DNA of 7,918 nucleotides from an uncultured Blautia sp. (GTDB lineage: Bacteria; Bacillota; Clostridia; Lachnospirales; Lachnospiraceae): the NCBI GenBank assembly GCA_934437695.1, contig CAKSAW010000053.1:1-7918 (forward strand), given 5' to 3'. Shown here one piece after another: positions 6,704 to 7,918 of the stretch. Below the pieces are notes generated by a model. It was not told where the DNA came from. It worked only from the letters and a program-made list of their open reading frames with translations, and did not search any database. Position 1 is the first letter of the stretch. Every line of letters begins with the position of its first letter. A program made the translations under genes and the position numbers.

Positions 6704-6760
6704 CATACAAAAAGAGCCTCTGTCCCTGTAAAACACAGGAGCCGTGGCTCTTTTTGTATG
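6704..6760. terminator. Bidirectional terminator between converging genes
   Basis: CATACAAAAAGAGCC (6704-6718) pairs perfectly with GGCTCTTTTTGTATG (6746-6760), a 15-bp stem with A-tract and T-tract on opposite sides. An inner CCTGT/ACAGG stem (6725-6729, 6735-6739) caps it. It serves the peptidase gene from the left and the cysteine-rich protein gene from the right. Confidence 0.9.
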
Positions 6761-6803
6761 ATTTAATCATGTGGAGAAAATCATCTGCTCCGCAGTGATT
6801 CGG

Positions 6804-6998
6804 TTAAATAATTCCATGATCCCTGGCCAGCGCTTCAATGCTGCGGTCATAGGTTGCTTCCGCCTCTTTTGAGAAGAAGCATCCAGGCACTCCCTCATTA
6901 TGATCACGATGATGCGCCACACAGGCACAGCATTTTCCATGTCGTGGACAATCATACGTACATGGGCAGCTCCGTTTGTTATCACATTGATTTCCCAT
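6804..6998 (-). CDS. Small cysteine-rich protein (DUF6485-like)
   Basis: A 64-residue protein with eight Cys (5, 11, 13, 17, 23, 24, 26, 40) and four His (20, 29, 30, 33) in its first 40 residues. The core reads CPCTYDCPRHGKCCACVAHH followed by a short loop and VPGCFF. This pattern matches my recollection of DUF6485, widespread small Clostridia proteins of unknown role; the assignment is from memory. The arrangement suggests one or two bound zinc ions or possibly an iron-sulphur centre. The C-terminal 20 residues look helical. The ATG at 6996-6998 is chosen over ATGs at 7017-7019 and 7014-7016 because GGAGGG (7005-7010) is ideally spaced for it. A second frame at 6767-6985 overlaps but lacks this pattern. 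It has its own promoter and no signal peptide, and it lies downstream of a nitroreductase gene. Confidence 0.85.
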   Translation of the reverse strand: MGNQCDNKRSCPCTYDCPRHGKCCACVAHHRDHNEGVPGCFFSKEAEATYDRSIEALARDHGII

Positions 6999-7004
6999 AG
7001 TCAT

Positions 7005-7010
7005 CCCTCC
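7005..7010 (-). promoter_or_regulatory. Ribosome binding site deciding the cysteine-rich protein start
   Basis: GGAGGG on the minus strand ends 6 bases before the ATG at 6996-6998. The two upstream in-frame ATGs overlap or precede it without a site of their own, so the protein begins MGNQCDNK. Confidence 0.75.
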
Positions 7011-7032
7011 ATACATCATTAGTTATAAACTG

Positions 7033-7062
7033 ATTATATCAGATAATGGTATGAGCAGGCAA
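7033..7062 (-). promoter_or_regulatory. Promoter of the cysteine-rich protein gene
   Basis: On the minus strand TGATATAAT (TATAAT at 7033-7038, extended -10) is preceded at 18 bases by TTGCCT (7057-7062). It lies in the gap after the nitroreductase stop, about 35 bases before the chosen ATG. No terminator is visible between the two genes, so read-through from the nitroreductase is also possible. Confidence 0.65.
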
Positions 7063-7094
7063 TGGTTATTCTCCTTTTTGTTGTATGATAAACA

Positions 7095-7817
7095 TTAATA
7101 CTGTTTCAGATATTCTGACACTGATCTGCTCATTTCTTTAGAAAAATCCGAATTATATTTTCGGCTACAGAAGGCACTGCACCACTCTTCATAAGTGCTG
7201 TTCTTACATTGGTATGCAAACATCTCACGCAGTTCCTCCCCAACGATACTGCGATAAGTGTTTTCATGTACAATATGTTTTCGCTCACAACGTTCTGGCT
7301 TTTGACGCATTCTCTGCTGTTCAGTCGGCCATCCAAATACTAACATCACTGCCGGAAACACATATTCAGGGAGCTGCAAAAGTCTTCGCTGCTTCTCACA
7401 GTTTTCCATAATATCACCGATATAACACGATCCAATCCCAAGACTCTCTGCAGCAACTACTGCATTCTGAGCCGCAATGGCTGTATCAGTAATCGCAAGC
7501 ATCAAATCGCCAACTCCAGGTTTTCTAGGCTCACATCCTGCTTCCAAATAGGCATCGTACCATTTTTTACAATCTGCACAAAATACCAGAACCATCTTCG
7601 CCTTTGCAATAAATGGCTGATGGTCACAGCTTTCTGCAAGCATTTCTTTTAATTTCTGATCCGTGATATCAAGAATTGTATATAGCTGCTGACAGCCTGC
7701 CGACGGAGCCTGCATAGCAGCTTCCAAGATCAGATTTTTCATTTCTTCCGGGATCTGACGATCTTCGTATACTCTCACAGATTTTCTATGATATAAAGAA
7801 TCTATAATTTCATTCAT
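7095..7817 (-). CDS. Nitroreductase family protein (FMN-dependent NAD(P)H oxidoreductase)
   Basis: A 240-residue cytoplasmic flavoprotein of the nitroreductase fold, usually a homodimer that uses NAD(P)H to reduce nitro-, quinone- or flavin-like substrates; the physiological substrate is unknown. The FMN-phosphate signature RKSVR is at 11-15, APSAGCQQ at 37-44, FIAKAKMVLVF at 69-79 and the glycine stretch SLGIGSCYIGDI at 125-136. At position 42, Cys occupies the place where Asn is usual (APSxGN). The protein has 11 Cys, including a CxxC (80-83) and a C-terminal WCSAFC (212-217). The last 60 or so residues extend beyond the core, as in the longer NfsA/FRP-like members. The ATG at 7815-7817 fits the family start, but its ribosome binding site is weak (AAAGGA, about 13 bases upstream). 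The gene 39 bases upstream may be cotranscribed. Confidence 0.9.
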   Translation of the reverse strand: MNEIIDSLYHRKSVRVYEDRQIPEEMKNLILEAAMQAPSAGCQQLYTILDITDQKLKEMLAESCDHQPFIAKAKMVLVFCADCKKWYDAYLEAGCEPRKPGVGDLMLAITDTAIAAQNAVVAAESLGIGSCYIGDIMENCEKQRRLLQLPEYVFPAVMLVFGWPTEQQRMRQKPERCERKHIVHENTYRSIVGEELREMFAYQCKNSTYEEWCSAFCSRKYNSDFSKEMSRSVSEYLKQY

Positions 7818-7856
7818 AATCAGATTTATTTCCTTTCATACTTCTTTTTGCTTATA

Positions 7857-7918
7857 TTATCTCTTTTTATAAATCAACAGCTCTGGATTTTCACCATCCT
7901 TCTCATATGTACATACCA
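7857..7918 (-). CDS. C-terminal end of an unidentified protein (cut by window edge)
   Basis: Reading leftwards from the window edge, one minus-strand frame encodes VCTYEKDGENPELLIYKKR and stops at TAA (7857-7859). The balanced charged composition looks like a genuine protein tail. The other two frames give short, less protein-like stretches. The stop is 39 bases from the nitroreductase ATG on the same strand with no terminator and no clear promoter between, which supports an operon. Nineteen residues are too few to name a family. Confidence 0.5.
   Translation of the reverse strand, partial: VCTYEKDGENPELLIYKKR

Noticed and set aside
6767..6985. A 72-codon minus-strand frame overlapping the cysteine-rich protein gene
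   Set aside because: The overlapping frame has the Cys pattern, an ideal GGAGGG site and a promoter; this one has none of these.
1..7918. CRISPR arrays, insertion sequences, tRNA/rRNA, riboswitches, phage genes
   Set aside because: I looked for spaced direct repeats, transposase motifs, tRNA-like folds and long conserved leaders. None are evident; the leaders are only about 30-60 bases long.

Overview
The window looks like an ordinary stretch of chromosome from a low-to-moderate-GC Gram-positive Clostridia, most likely a gut Lachnospiraceae (Blautia/Dorea-like). That placement is inferred from AGGAGG-type ribosome binding sites, strong sigma-A and extended -10 promoters, GTG as an alternative start, hairpin-plus-T-tract terminators, and the protein families present. 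No database search was possible. I see no phage, transposon, CRISPR, tRNA or rRNA sequence, and no stretch over 300 bases lacks a gene.

Left part (1-2200, all minus strand): the start of a gene for a secreted protein (cut by the window edge) follows recQ by about 49 bases. recQ has a textbook sigma-A promoter. RecQ is a complete DNA-repair helicase with helicase core, zinc site and HRDC domain.

Centre-left (2200-5270, all minus strand): a PucR-type transcription regulator lies just upstream of a MATE multidrug/cation antiporter gene, which has its own candidate promoter. The MATE gene ends in a strong terminator. A small three-helix membrane protein ORF begins inside that terminator and ends at its own hairpin. 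The regulator and transporter may form a sensing/efflux pair, but only their adjacency supports this.

Centre (5211-5370): a divergent intergenic region carries the regulator promoter, a clear dyad TGTGCT-N3-AGCACA over its -35 position, and a second TTTGTGCT copy overlapping the promoter of an unrecognised 50-residue protein. That small gene has a perfect Shine-Dalgarno sequence and a perfect terminator. With the overlapping membrane ORF, this is the least explained part of the window.

Right part (5590-7918): an M42-family metallopeptidase gene on the plus strand has a strong promoter and meets, at a shared bidirectional terminator, a minus-strand gene for a tiny cysteine-rich protein (DUF6485-like). 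Upstream of that, on the same strand, are a nitroreductase-family flavoprotein gene and the last 19 codons of another gene at the right edge, possibly in one operon.

I do not see a convincing new multi-gene system. The leads are small proteins and regulatory sites.
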